The notes under the pieces: model-generated
What the model was told of the DNA's origin: nothing
Database searches by the model: none
Seen by the model: the letters and a program-made list of their open reading frames with translations, nothing else
From: Aeromicrobium senzhongii
GTDB taxonomy: Bacteria > Actinomycetota > Actinomycetes > Propionibacteriales > Nocardioidaceae
Assembly: GCF_014334735.1 (NCBI RefSeq)
Contig: NZ_CP060587.1
Span: forward strand, 2,046,001 to 2,110,000
DNA length: 64,000 nucleotides
Direction: 5' to 3'
Shown: piece after piece, positions 24,508 through 32,997 of the stretch
Position numbering within the stretch: the first letter of the stretch is position 1
Layout: each line of letters starts with the position of its first letter
Position numbers and translations under genes: made by a program

Positions 24508-26082
24508 TCAGTCATAGCGGGCCTCGGTCCACCAGCGGCCGTTCTCGACCACCATGAGCCAGGCACTGCCGTCGACACCGACGACCTGGAAACGGGCCAC
24601 GCGTCGGGCCGCGGCCTCGTCCCACCAGTGCTCGTCGACCGGCCACGGCCCGGCCCAAGCGGCCACGGGCTGCCAGGCCAGATCGGCCGCAGCGCGGAAC
24701 CGGGCCGGCCGACCCGACAGCCCGCCGCGTCCGCTGACACTGACCGGGAGCCCTTCGGCACCCACCACCTGCGCGGGCGCCGGCTCGGTGAACACCGTGG
24801 CCGGCGCCGGTGCCGGCACGCTGCCGGGCCACGGCCGGTCGACCGGTCGCTGCACGACAGGACGCTCGCCCCACGGCGCCGACAGCCGCCGGTCCGCCGG
24901 TGCGCGCCCGCCCTGGACACCGACCGTGCGCACCCCCTCGGGTCCGACCAGCGCCTGGACCCGCGCCACAGATCGCTCGACCTGGTCGTCGGGTCCCCCG
25001 CCGAACAGGCTCTCGGCATGGTCGCCCAGGGGCTCGACCTCGACCGGGACGCAGCGCACCGCGACCACCGGTCCACCGGGTGGATCGGCGGACAACTGCC
25101 AGCGCAGCCGGTCGAGCACGTCGCCGGACCCGAACCACCGCGGGTGACGCCACACCCGGCTGGACACGCGCGGCTCGCCCGCGACCTCGGCATCGACCTC
25201 GATCCGCAGCGTCGAGCAGACCAGACCGGCCCGGTCGAGTCCACGGACGAAGCTCTCGACGCTCTGGCGCGCGCTGAACACCACGGCCTCGGACCGCTCG
25301 AGCGCCGGTTCGAAGGCCACGGTGGCCACGAGCTCGGGCGGCGGGGTGCGGCGCGAGATCGGCCGCACCTCCTCACCCTGGGCCCACCGGTGCAGCAGCG
25401 CCCCGTGGGCGCCGAACCGCGCCACCACGTCGGCCGCGGGCAACGCCGCGAACTCACCGACCCGCCGGATCCCCAACCGGCGCAGCACGGTGACCAGATC
25501 CAGTCCCGGGGTGGTCGCATCCGCCGGCGTGGGCACCTCCAGCACCTCGACCGGCAGCTCGCGCAGGAAGTCGGCGTTGCCGCCGGGGGCCACGATGAGG
25601 CAGTCCTGGGCGGGCGCCTGCCGCGCCGCCAGCTCGGCGACGAAGACCCCGTCGGCGATGCCGAAGCGCACGTCCCACACCCCGAGCCCGACCAGGTGCT
25701 CGGCCATCACGGCAGCGGCCTCCGCCTCGCCGCCGTAGTACCGCTCGGGCACGCTCAAGGCGCACAGGCCAGGACGCAGTGGCGCCACCCCCGGGCTGAG
25801 CTCCTCGAGGGTGGTCAGCACCTGCTCGAAGGTGCGGGCGTCGACCTCGGGGCGGTGGTCGCACACCACCAGGTCGGGACAGCGCGACTGTGCGTCGCGG
25901 CGCCGCATCCCCCGGCGGACGCCCTGGGCCCGGGCCGCCAGCGTGCAGGCCAGCACGACGCCCTTGTCGAGCACCGCGAGCGCCTCGGCATCGGCGGTCG
26001 AGCCGCCCCGGTTCGCCTCGGCGTGCTCGGCCTGGCGTACGAGAGCGGGCCAGTCGGGAACCCACGCCACCATCGTGCGCAT
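24508..26082 (-). CDS. imuB: ImuB, Y-family-like mutasome hub
   Basis: A 524-aa protein beginning MRTMVAWVPDWPALVRQAEH. The fold follows Y-family polymerases (palm, then a helix-hairpin-helix LRRLGIRRVGEFAALP at about 235, little finger to about 400), but the carboxylate triad expected in an active polymerase is not present. It ends in a long Pro/Ala-rich C-terminus with LPVSVSGRGG, plausibly including a beta-clamp contact, and a WWTEARYD tail. ImuB bridges the sliding clamp, ImuA' and DnaE2. ATG 26082 shares one base with the imuA' stop; the in-frame extension to 26175 lies wholly inside imuA' and was rejected. Confidence 0.92.
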   Translation of the reverse strand: MRTMVAWVPDWPALVRQAEHAEANRGGSTADAEALAVLDKGVVLACTLAARAQGVRRGMRRRDAQSRCPDLVVCDHRPEVDARTFEQVLTTLEELSPGVAPLRPGLCALSVPERYYGGEAEAAAVMAEHLVGLGVWDVRFGIADGVFVAELAARQAPAQDCLIVAPGGNADFLRELPVEVLEVPTPADATTPGLDLVTVLRRLGIRRVGEFAALPAADVVARFGAHGALLHRWAQGEEVRPISRRTPPPELVATVAFEPALERSEAVVFSARQSVESFVRGLDRAGLVCSTLRIEVDAEVAGEPRVSSRVWRHPRWFGSGDVLDRLRWQLSADPPGGPVVAVRCVPVEVEPLGDHAESLFGGGPDDQVERSVARVQALVGPEGVRTVGVQGGRAPADRRLSAPWGERPVVQRPVDRPWPGSVPAPAPATVFTEPAPAQVVGAEGLPVSVSGRGGLSGRPARFRAAADLAWQPVAAWAGPWPVDEHWWDEAAARRVARFQVVGVDGSAWLMVVENGRWWTEARYD

Positions 26083-26765
26083 CAGCCGGCCACCTCGATC
26101 GGACCGCGACGCACGGCGCGCTCGACCGTCGACCCGCCGACCGGCGCGACGTGCAGCTCGCGGTCGGGGAACCACAGCCGGCGCGAGCCGGTGACCCGGC
26201 CACCTCGTTCGACCTCGAGGGTCACCTGCCGGGCCACGAGGTGTCCGTGTCCGTCCTGCACGCCGGTCCAGGCCGGGTCGCGCAGGCGTAGCCGGGCATC
26301 GGCGCGAGGCCAGTCACCGACCGCGATCAGGACGCCCTGGCGCCGGTGCAGGCGGGCGCGGAGCCGGGCGACCTCGCGCTCGGGCAGGGTCACGCGGTCG
26401 ACCATCACGACGCCGACCGCGTCGACCAGGGCGCCCAGCACGGAGGCCGGGTCGGCACCGGCGTCGGGCACCCAGACCGTGCGGTCGAGGTCGACCCCCA
26501 CCGCGGCGGCCGCCTCGAACCCCACCCGCTCGGTGCCGACCATCGCGCACCAGGCGCCGTCCCGCGAGGGTCCGGCCATCAGCAGCAGGGCCAGACTGGT
26601 GGCGTCGACGCAGTAGCTGCCGCCCGGCTGCAACGAGATCAGGCCCTCCAGCGCCGGGTGCGTCGGCATCGACAGCACCGAGGGACGGCCCTGCATCCGG
26701 CCGATCTGCGCCCGCAGGTCATCGACCAGTGTGGCGCCAGTGGCAGCAGGGACGGAGGGACTCAC
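26082..26765 (-). CDS. imuA': ImuA', RecA-like mutasome protein
   Basis: A 227-aa protein with a RecA-fold-like core (GGSYCVDATSLALLLMAGP, VVMVDRVTLPEREVARLRARL) but no intact Walker A. The sequence and its place ahead of imuB-dnaE2 identify it. Start choice: the frame is open to a GTG at 26813, but that codon lies upstream of the promoter and LexA box. GTG 26765 lies exactly 6 nt after the -10 GATGAT, consistent with a leaderless message; the purine run GGAGGA directly abuts it. Induction by DNA damage through LexA cleavage is expected. Confidence 0.85.
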   Translation of the reverse strand: MSPSVPAATGATLVDDLRAQIGRMQGRPSVLSMPTHPALEGLISLQPGGSYCVDATSLALLLMAGPSRDGAWCAMVGTERVGFEAAAAVGVDLDRTVWVPDAGADPASVLGALVDAVGVVMVDRVTLPEREVARLRARLHRRQGVLIAVGDWPRADARLRLRDPAWTGVQDGHGHLVARQVTLEVERGGRVTGSRRLWFPDRELHVAPVGGSTVERAVRRGPIEVAG

Positions 26766-26771
26766 TCCTCC

Positions 26772-26800
26772 ATCATCGAACACGTGTTCGATGTCGTCAA
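26772..26800 (-). promoter_or_regulatory. imuA'-imuB-dnaE2 SOS promoter
   Basis: The -35 TTGACG (26795-26800) and -10 GATGAT (26772-26777) on the minus strand are separated by 17 bp. The LexA box fills the spacer and overlaps one base of the -10. The predicted +1 falls on the GTG at 26765. Confidence 0.75.
26776..26791. promoter_or_regulatory. lexA box: LexA (SOS) box, perfect 16-bp palindrome
   Basis: TCGAACACGTGTTCGA matches the Gram-positive/actinobacterial LexA consensus TCGAAC-N4-GTTCGA at every defined position. It lies between the -35 and -10 of the mutasome operon. Confidence 0.93.
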
Positions 26801-26886
26801 CACCGGGGTGCACCCCCTCGTGTCGCGTTGCTCGCGCCTGCGCGCTTTGCTAACTTCCCCTCACCACAATCACCATCGGGGGGACC

Positions 26887-27426
26887 ATGTTCCGTATCAA
26901 GACCATCATCATCGCCACCGTGGCCGCAGCGGCCACGGCTCTCGCGCCGCAGGTCGCACACGCCGCGCCCGACTGCCAGAACCTGCCTTCCACCAAGTGG
27001 AAGTTCACGAAGATCTCGAAGTCCTACAAGCCCACCGGCCTGTACTCGGACTGGGTGCGTCCCAAGAACGCCAGGTTCACGATCACGTACAACCAGTCGG
27101 CCACGTCCGCCACGTCGGCCACCGTCAGCTCCAAGCTCTCGGCCGAGGCCGGCACCGTCTTCGTCAAGGCGAAGGCCGAGGTCAGCGGCTCGCTCACGAA
27201 GAAGTGGAGCAAGAAGAAGGCGTGGAAGTACACGGCCAGCGTGAAGCGGAACGGGAAGTACAAGTACCGCCTGCGCCAGCGTCAGGAGACGCGCAAGTTC
27301 ACCGCGACGAAGTACTCGCTGTACCGCGGCGACTGCCGGTACCGCAAGGTGAAGGCGGGCACCGCCGAGATGCCGCGCAGCACCCAGACCTCGCTCATCT
27401 GGGACGTCCAGAAGCGCAAGGCCTGA
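26887..27426 (+). CDS. Secreted very basic protein of unknown function
   Basis: A 179-aa protein with a clear signal peptide (MFRIKTIIIATVAAAATALA, cleavage about AHA|APDC). The mature chain is extremely Lys/Arg/Tyr-rich (KKWSKKKAWKYTASVKRNGK), with two cysteines (PDCQ, GDCRY) able to bridge its ends and a Thr/Ser/Ala patch (SATSATSATVSS). It looks like a beta-rich extracellular protein that would bind acidic polymers. No family recognised. GGGGGGACC precedes ATG 26887, and the gene ends at a strong terminator. It stands alone, divergent from the mutasome operon. Confidence 0.75.
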   Translation: MFRIKTIIIATVAAAATALAPQVAHAAPDCQNLPSTKWKFTKISKSYKPTGLYSDWVRPKNARFTITYNQSATSATSATVSSKLSAEAGTVFVKAKAEVSGSLTKKWSKKKAWKYTASVKRNGKYKYRLRQRQETRKFTATKYSLYRGDCRYRKVKAGTAEMPRSTQTSLIWDVQKRKA

Positions 27427-27441
27427 GCCACGCACAGCACT

Positions 27442-27471
27442 GAGGGGGTGGGCCGACCGGCCCACCCCCTC
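27442..27471. terminator. Bidirectional 13-bp stem-loop
   Basis: GAGGGGGTGGGCC pairs perfectly with GGCCCACCCCCTC around a GACC loop, between two convergent genes (27426 and 27489). Confidence 0.85.
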
Positions 27472-27488
27472 GTCGCTTCAGACCGTGG

Positions 27489-29198
27489 TCACAACGCCAG
27501 GTCGATGGACCCGCCCGGGATCGCGTCGAGCAGGCGGCGCGTGTACTCCTCGCGCGGGCTGTCGAACACCTGCGACACCGACGAGTGCTCGACGACCTTG
27601 CCGTTCTGCATCACCAGGACGTCGTCGGCGATCTGGCGGACGACCGCCAGGTCGTGGGTGATGAACAGGTAGCTCAGCCCCAGCGAGGCCTGCAGGTCGT
27701 TGAGCAGCTCGAGGATCTGCGCCTGCACCAACACGTCGAGAGCACTGACGGCCTCGTCGCAGATGACGACCTCGGGATCGAGCGCGAGAGCACGGGCGAT
27801 CGCGACGCGCTGACGCTGACCACCGGACAGCTCGCCCGGGTAGCGCGACATCACGTTGGACGGCAGCGAGACCTTGTCGAGCAGTTCGCGCACCTTGGCC
27901 TCGCGCTCGGCCTTGGAGCCGACATCGTGCGTGCGCAACGGCTCCTCGATCGAACGGTAGATCGAGTACATCGGGTCCAGCGACGCATACGGGTTCTGGA
28001 AGACCGGCTGCATCTGACGGCGGAACTTCAGCTTCTGCGCCTTGGACTTGAGCTCACGGATGTCGACACCGTCGAACAGCACCCGGCCCGACGTGGGCGG
28101 CAGCAGGTCCAGCACCATCCGCGCGACCGTGGACTTGCCCGAGCCCGACTCGCCCACGATCGCCGTCGTGGTGCCCCGGCGGAGCCGGAACGAGACCGAG
28201 TCGACGGCCGTGAACGGCACCTTCTCCCACGGCTTGCCGCCGCGCAGCTCGAAGACCTTGGTCAGGTCCTCCACGACCAGCACGTCGTCGCCGCCCTCGC
28301 CGAAGGCCTCCGCACTCTCGGAGACCTCCTGGGCGGTCTCGGCGGCGCTCTCCATGGCCTGCTCACGGACCTGCGTGCGCGCCCGCTCGGACGAGAGGCG
28401 CTGCGAGGCCAGCGAGGGCGCCTTGGACACCAGTCGCTTCGTGTACGGATGCTGCGGGTCCTGCAGGATCTCCAGCGCGGGACCGGACTCGACGACCTGC
28501 CCCTTGTACATGACGACCAGGTGGTCCGCCCGCTCGGCGGCCAGGCCCAGGTCGTGGGTGATCAGCAGGACGGCGACACCCAGGCTCTCGGTGAGCATGT
28601 CCAGGTGGTCCAAGATCTGCTTCTGCACCGTCACGTCCAACGCGGACGTCGGCTCGTCGGCGATCAACAGTCGCGGCCGGGCCGCCAGCGCCATCGCGAT
28701 GAGCGCGCGCTGGCGCATGCCGCCGGAGAACTCGTGCGGGTACTGGCGGGCCCGTCGTTCGCCGTCGGGCAGTCCGGCCTCGGCCAGCAGCTCGACGACG
28801 CGAGCGTCGGCCTCCTTGCCCGACGCCACGTCGTTGGCCTCGAGGGCCTCCTTGATCTGGGACCCGACCCGCCACAGCGGGTTGAGGTTCGACATGGGGT
28901 CCTGAGGCACGAGACCGATCGACGAGCCACGGACGGCCATGATCTGCTTGCGGCCGGCCGTCGTCAGATCGGTGCCGTCGAACAGGATCTGGCCGCCGGT
29001 GACCTGACCGCTGCCGGGGAGCAGGTCGATGACCGCATGCGCGGTCGTGGACTTGCCCGAGCCGGACTCGCCGACGATCGCGACCGTCTGGCCCTCGTAG
29101 ACCTTCAGATTGACGCCGCGGACGGCGGGAACGAGCTCCTTGCCGCGCGCGAACGCGACATGGAGGTCCTTGATCTCGAGCAATGCAGTGGAGTTCAT
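27489..29198 (-). CDS. Peptide/nickel-type ABC transporter, fused double ATP-binding protein
   Basis: A 569-aa protein with two complete ABC ATPase domains in one chain (OppD-OppF fusion). Each has Walker A GESGSGKST (about 42 and about 346), an ABC signature (FSGGMRQRALIAMALA; LSGGQRQRVAIARALA), Walker B (LLIADEPTSALD; VVICDEAVSALD) and a switch His (ITHDL). The second Walker B carries Ala in place of the usual Pro (DEAVSALD), a common variant. The linker at about 270-300 is Ala/Glu-rich. It powers uptake of oligopeptides or related solutes. The ATG overlaps the permease stop by 4 nt. It is the last gene of a four-gene operon. Confidence 0.93.
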   Translation of the reverse strand: MNSTALLEIKDLHVAFARGKELVPAVRGVNLKVYEGQTVAIVGESGSGKSTTAHAVIDLLPGSGQVTGGQILFDGTDLTTAGRKQIMAVRGSSIGLVPQDPMSNLNPLWRVGSQIKEALEANDVASGKEADARVVELLAEAGLPDGERRARQYPHEFSGGMRQRALIAMALAARPRLLIADEPTSALDVTVQKQILDHLDMLTESLGVAVLLITHDLGLAAERADHLVVMYKGQVVESGPALEILQDPQHPYTKRLVSKAPSLASQRLSSERARTQVREQAMESAAETAQEVSESAEAFGEGGDDVLVVEDLTKVFELRGGKPWEKVPFTAVDSVSFRLRRGTTTAIVGESGSGKSTVARMVLDLLPPTSGRVLFDGVDIRELKSKAQKLKFRRQMQPVFQNPYASLDPMYSIYRSIEEPLRTHDVGSKAEREAKVRELLDKVSLPSNVMSRYPGELSGGQRQRVAIARALALDPEVVICDEAVSALDVLVQAQILELLNDLQASLGLSYLFITHDLAVVRQIADDVLVMQNGKVVEHSSVSQVFDSPREEYTRRLLDAIPGGSIDLAL

Positions 29199-30169
29199 CG
29201 GTTCTTCCGCTTCGGATCGAGGGCGTCGCTGACGGCGTCACCCAACAGGATGAAGCCCAGCGCCGTGATCATCAGGGCACCGGCGGGCCAGTACATGACG
29301 CCCAGGCGGGTCCCCGAACGCACCTGGTTCTGGGCGGCGGCGATGTCGTTGCCCCACGAGACGATGCCGTAGGGCAGTCCGATGCCCAGGAACGACAGGG
29401 TCGCCTCGGCGACGATGAAGATGCCCAGCGACACGGTCGAGACCACGATGACCGGCGGCAGCGAGTTGGGGAGCACGTGACGCACCAGGTTGCGCAGCGG
29501 CGAGGCGCCGATCGCGCGGGCCGCGTCGATGAACTCGAGGTTCTTGACCTCGAGCACCGCACCACGCGCGATACGGGTGACCTGCGGCCAGCCGAAGGCG
29601 GCCAGGGCGAACACGACCGCGAAGATCGCACCCCAGTAGCCGCGCTCGGGGAACCGGTTGTCGACCATGGACAGACCCACGATCGCGCCCAGCAGAAGCG
29701 GGATCGCGAAGAACATGTCCGCGATGCGCGAGACGACGGTGTCGACCTTGCCGCCGTAGAAGCCGGCGATCATCCCGGTGACCGTGCCCAGCACGGCGAC
29801 CACCAAGGTGCACAGGATGCCCACGAGCACCGAGGCGCGCGCCCCGTAGATCGTGCGCGCGAAGACGTCGTACCCCTGCTTGTCGAAGCCGGCGGGGTGA
29901 CCGGGCGAGGGCCCGTCGAGGCTGCGACTCAGGTCGCTGTCCATCGGGTCGACGCTGGTGAACAGGCCCGGCGCCACCACGACGACGGTCACCCCGAGCA
30001 GGATCACGGCCGCCACCCAGAACATCCAGTTGCTGCGCAGGCTCTTCCAGGCGACGAGCCACTGGCTCTCGGGCGACTGGGACTCGTCGACGGTGCCGGT
30101 GGCCTCGAGCGGGGTGTGGGACAGCGGAGCGACGAAGCGCTCCTGGCCAGGGCGGATGACTTCACGCAT
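29195..30169 (-). CDS. ABC transporter permease, DppC/OppC type
   Basis: A 324-aa inner-membrane permease. It has a cytoplasmic N-terminal extension of about 40 residues, a first transmembrane helix (MFWVAAVILLGVTVVVVAPGLF), a periplasmic loop with DPMDSDLSRSL, and the EAA-loop region REFIDAARAIGA-like (LEFIDAARAIGASPLRNL). Five further helices follow. It pairs with the DppB-type permease, whose gene overlaps its start by 8 nt. The EAA loop contacts the fused ATPase. Confidence 0.92.
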   Translation of the reverse strand: MREVIRPGQERFVAPLSHTPLEATGTVDESQSPESQWLVAWKSLRSNWMFWVAAVILLGVTVVVVAPGLFTSVDPMDSDLSRSLDGPSPGHPAGFDKQGYDVFARTIYGARASVLVGILCTLVVAVLGTVTGMIAGFYGGKVDTVVSRIADMFFAIPLLLGAIVGLSMVDNRFPERGYWGAIFAVVFALAAFGWPQVTRIARGAVLEVKNLEFIDAARAIGASPLRNLVRHVLPNSLPPVIVVSTVSLGIFIVAEATLSFLGIGLPYGIVSWGNDIAAAQNQVRSGTRLGVMYWPAGALMITALGFILLGDAVSDALDPKRKNR

Positions 30170-31088
30170 AGCGGATCCTGGGATCGAGGAGGGCGTACAG
30201 AAGGTCGACGAGCAGGCTCATCAGCACGTAGACGAGGACCATCACGGTGACGACGCCGACGACCGTCGGCCCCTCGCCACGCTGGACGGCCGAGAAGGCC
30301 AGTCGACCGATGCCCGGGACGTTGAAGATGCCCTCGGTGACGATCGCACCCGCCATGAGCGTGCCCAGATCGGTGCCGAGGTAGGTCGTCACGGGGATGA
30401 GCGAGTTGCGCAGCACGTGACGGCGGTTGACCGTGGCCGACGACAGGCCCTTGGCGCGCGCCGTGCGGACGTGGTCGGCCGTGAGGTTGTCGACGACCGA
30501 GGAACGGGTCAGTCGCAAGATGTAGGCGAACGACGTCAGGCCCAACACGATGGCGGGCAGGATCAATCGTTCAAACGACGCGTCTCCACCGACGGTGATG
30601 GGCGCCCAACCGAGCTTGACGCCGAAGATCAGCTGCATGACGAAGCCGAAGACGAAGATCGGGACGGCGATGACCAGCAGCGAGACCAGGAGCATCGTCG
30701 AGTCGAAGATGCCGCCACGGCGGATGCCGGCGTAGAAGCCCGCGGCGATGCCGAGGGTGGCCTCGATGACCAGGGCCATCAGGGCGAGCTTCAAGGTGAC
30801 CGGGAAGGCAGTCGCGACGAGGTCGGCCACGGGACGGCCGGAGAAGGCCTCACCGAAGTCGCCGGTCAGCGCGTTGCCGAGGTACTTGAGCCACTGGACG
30901 AGGAAGGGGTCGTCCAGGTTGTACTGCGAAGCGATCTGGGCTCGCACCGCCTCGGGGACCGCCTTCTCGCCGAACAAGGCGCCGATGGGATCACCCGGAG
31001 ACAGGAACACCAGTCCGTAGACGATGAAAGTCGACCCCAGGATGACCGGGATCGTTTGGAGCAGTCGACGACCGACATACCACCACAT
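30162..31088 (-). CDS. ABC transporter permease, DppB/OppB type
   Basis: A 308-aa permease starting MWWYVGRRLLQTIPVILGSTF, the typical DppB N-terminal helix. The SPGDP motif follows (FLSPGDPIGALFG), then five more helices and the EAA loop (TARAKGLSSATVNRRHVLRN). GAGGAG lies 7 nt before ATG 31088; a GTG two codons upstream is less well placed. It sits behind the binding-protein gene, from which it is separated by a hairpin (31114-31141). Confidence 0.92.
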   Translation of the reverse strand: MWWYVGRRLLQTIPVILGSTFIVYGLVFLSPGDPIGALFGEKAVPEAVRAQIASQYNLDDPFLVQWLKYLGNALTGDFGEAFSGRPVADLVATAFPVTLKLALMALVIEATLGIAAGFYAGIRRGGIFDSTMLLVSLLVIAVPIFVFGFVMQLIFGVKLGWAPITVGGDASFERLILPAIVLGLTSFAYILRLTRSSVVDNLTADHVRTARAKGLSSATVNRRHVLRNSLIPVTTYLGTDLGTLMAGAIVTEGIFNVPGIGRLAFSAVQRGEGPTVVGVVTVMVLVYVLMSLLVDLLYALLDPRIRYA

Positions 31089-31113
31089 GTGCACACTCCT
31101 CGCGGCACACGGT

Positions 31114-31141
31114 GGGACGGCACCCTCTCAGGTGCCGTCCC
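31114..31141 (-). terminator. Intercistronic stem-loop after the binding-protein gene
   Basis: GGGACGGCACC pairs with GGTGCCGTCCC around CTCTCA, followed by a C-rich tract. Its place after the solute-binding gene fits partial termination or mRNA protection, keeping binding protein in excess over permease. Confidence 0.7.
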
Positions 31142-31163
31142 CCCGCGTTGTTACCGCTGTCGA

Positions 31164-32783
31164 TTACTTGGTGACGAGGTGGTACTCGGGCTTGCCCTGC
31201 CAGCTGAAGACGACGCCTTCGACGCCATCGGCAGCCGCACCGGCGATGCGCTGGTTCCACAACGGGATGGCCGGGAGGTCCTGGAACAGGATCTCCTGGA
31301 CCTCGGCCAACTTCTTGGCCTGCTCATCACCCTCGGCGCCGAGCGCCTCCTTGAGGAGCTTGTCGACCTCGGGGTTGGAGTAGTCACCGTCGTTCGAGCC
31401 GGCACCCGTGCCGTACAGCGGGCCCAGGTAGTTGTAGATCGACGGGTAGTCGGCCTGCCAACCGGTACGGAAGGCGGTCTTGATCTCGCGGTTGGTCACG
31501 AGCTCACGGAGCTCCTTGAACGTCGCGTAGCCCTTGGGCTTGGCCTCGATGCCCAGGTTCTTGCCGACCTGGTTCACGAGAGCCTCGACCCACTCCTTGT
31601 TGCCGGGGCCGTCACCGTTGTACGCCACCGTGAAGGAACCGTCGAACTTGGAGATGGCGTCGGCCTCTGCCCACAGCTTCTTGGCCTCGGCGGCGTCGAA
31701 GTCGAGGACCTCGCTACCGGGGATGTCCTTGGTGAAGCCCGGGAACAGCGACGTGGAGAAGTCCTCGGCCGGGACACGCGAGCCCTCGAAGATCTTCTCG
31801 GTGATCTCCTCACGGTTGATCGCCTTCGAGATCGCGGCGCGGCGCAGCTTGCCCTCTTCGCCGCTCCAGTGCTCGAGACGCTCGGGGATCGTGATCGACG
31901 CGAAGTTCGCGCCGTTGCCCGTGAAGGCCTGGATCGAGTCGTCGGTCTCGAAGCTGCTCAGCGCGCTCGGCGGGACGGCCTCGAGGACGTCGAGGTTGCC
32001 ACCCTGCAGGTCGGAGTACGCGGAGTCCGGATCGGTGTAGAACTTGAACGTCACACCGCCGTTCTTCGCCTCGCGCGAGCCCTTGTAGTCATCGTTGGGC
32101 GTCAGCTTGGCCTCGACCTCGTGCTCCCAGGACTCCAGGACGTACGGTCCGTTGCCGATCGGCTTCTCACCGAACTCGTCGGTGATCTTGCCGCTCTCGT
32201 CGAACGCGGCGTCGGGCAGCGGGTAGTACGCCGAGTAGCCGAGGCGCAGCGGGAACTCGGGCTCGGCCTCCTTCAGCGTGACCTGGATCGTCTTGTCGTC
32301 GACGGCCTTGGCGCCGAGGCCCTTGGCGGGATCGATGAGGACACCCTCTTCGTCCGTGCCGGCGAACGGGTACATGAAGTACGCCTGCAGCTGGCCGTTC
32401 TTGGGATCCGAGGCGTAGGTCCAGGCCTTCACGAAGGACTCGGCCGTGACCGGCGTCCCGTCGGTGAACTTCCAGTCCTTGAGCTTGATGGTCCAGTTCT
32501 TGTTGTCCTCGGACTCGATCGACTCGGCGACCTCGTTGGTCATCTCGCCCTCGGGGTCATAGGAGACCAGACCGGCGTACAGCAGGTCGATGATGTTGCC
32601 ACCGCCGACCTCGTTCGTGTTGGTCGTGATCAGCAGCTTCTGCGGCTCAGTGCCGTACGCCGTGATCACGGAATCGGTGGAGCCGCCACCGTTGTCGTCG
32701 CTGTCGCTCGAGCACGCTGCCAGGCTCAAACTGGCAACGGCGGCGATGGCGATACCTGCGAGGGCTGAACGCCGAAGTCGCAT
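31164..32783 (-). CDS. Solute-binding lipoprotein, family 5 (oligopeptide type)
   Basis: A 539-aa extracytoplasmic binding lipoprotein. The signal is MRLRRSALAGIAIAAVASLSLAAC with lipobox LAAC, then an Asp/Ser/Gly-rich spacer. SBP_bac_5 features include AGLVSYDPEGEMTNEVAESIE, WKFTDGTPVTAESFVKAW, GNGPYVLESW and GWQADYPSIYNYLGPLYGTG. It captures peptides or similar solutes and delivers them to the DppBC-like permease. AGGAGG lies 7 nt before ATG 32783. It is first in the operon. The specificity cannot be read from sequence. Confidence 0.93.
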   Translation of the reverse strand: MRLRRSALAGIAIAAVASLSLAACSSDSDDNGGGSTDSVITAYGTEPQKLLITTNTNEVGGGNIIDLLYAGLVSYDPEGEMTNEVAESIESEDNKNWTIKLKDWKFTDGTPVTAESFVKAWTYASDPKNGQLQAYFMYPFAGTDEEGVLIDPAKGLGAKAVDDKTIQVTLKEAEPEFPLRLGYSAYYPLPDAAFDESGKITDEFGEKPIGNGPYVLESWEHEVEAKLTPNDDYKGSREAKNGGVTFKFYTDPDSAYSDLQGGNLDVLEAVPPSALSSFETDDSIQAFTGNGANFASITIPERLEHWSGEEGKLRRAAISKAINREEITEKIFEGSRVPAEDFSTSLFPGFTKDIPGSEVLDFDAAEAKKLWAEADAISKFDGSFTVAYNGDGPGNKEWVEALVNQVGKNLGIEAKPKGYATFKELRELVTNREIKTAFRTGWQADYPSIYNYLGPLYGTGAGSNDGDYSNPEVDKLLKEALGAEGDEQAKKLAEVQEILFQDLPAIPLWNQRIAGAAADGVEGVVFSWQGKPEYHLVTK

Positions 32784-32944
32784 GAATATCCTCCTGTGAA
32801 TGTGCGTACGTCATTGGACATGCGTGTACGCGCCTCATCCATAAGTACCACCTGGGCATGTCCCGCCCCCAATCCAGACGCGCTAATTCACCGAACTGCA
32901 ACCAAATTCACGTCCCGGGCCGCAGGCCGTCCGCGGGCAGACAA

Positions 32945-32978
32945 CAGCGGCCCCGCCCCCGAGGGGACGGAGCCGCTG
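32945..32978 (-). terminator. Stem-loop terminator after etfA
   Basis: CAGCGGC pairs with GCCGCTG, with an inner CCCC/GGGG stem, 20 nt past the etfA stop. The rest of the gap from 32784 to 32997 must hold the promoter of the binding-protein gene; I see no operator there. Confidence 0.65.
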
Positions 32979-32997
32979 GTCGGCACAGGGAGAGTGG

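Noticed and set aside
21139-26616. An uninterrupted 1825-codon + strand frame across dnaE2 and imuB
   Set aside because: It is antisense to two clear genes and is Arg/Gly/Val/Asp/Leu-rich in the pattern expected from reading high-GC codons backwards. No domain is visible.
26766-26813. Longer start for imuA' at GTG 26813
   Set aside because: It would put the -35, LexA box and -10 inside the coding region.
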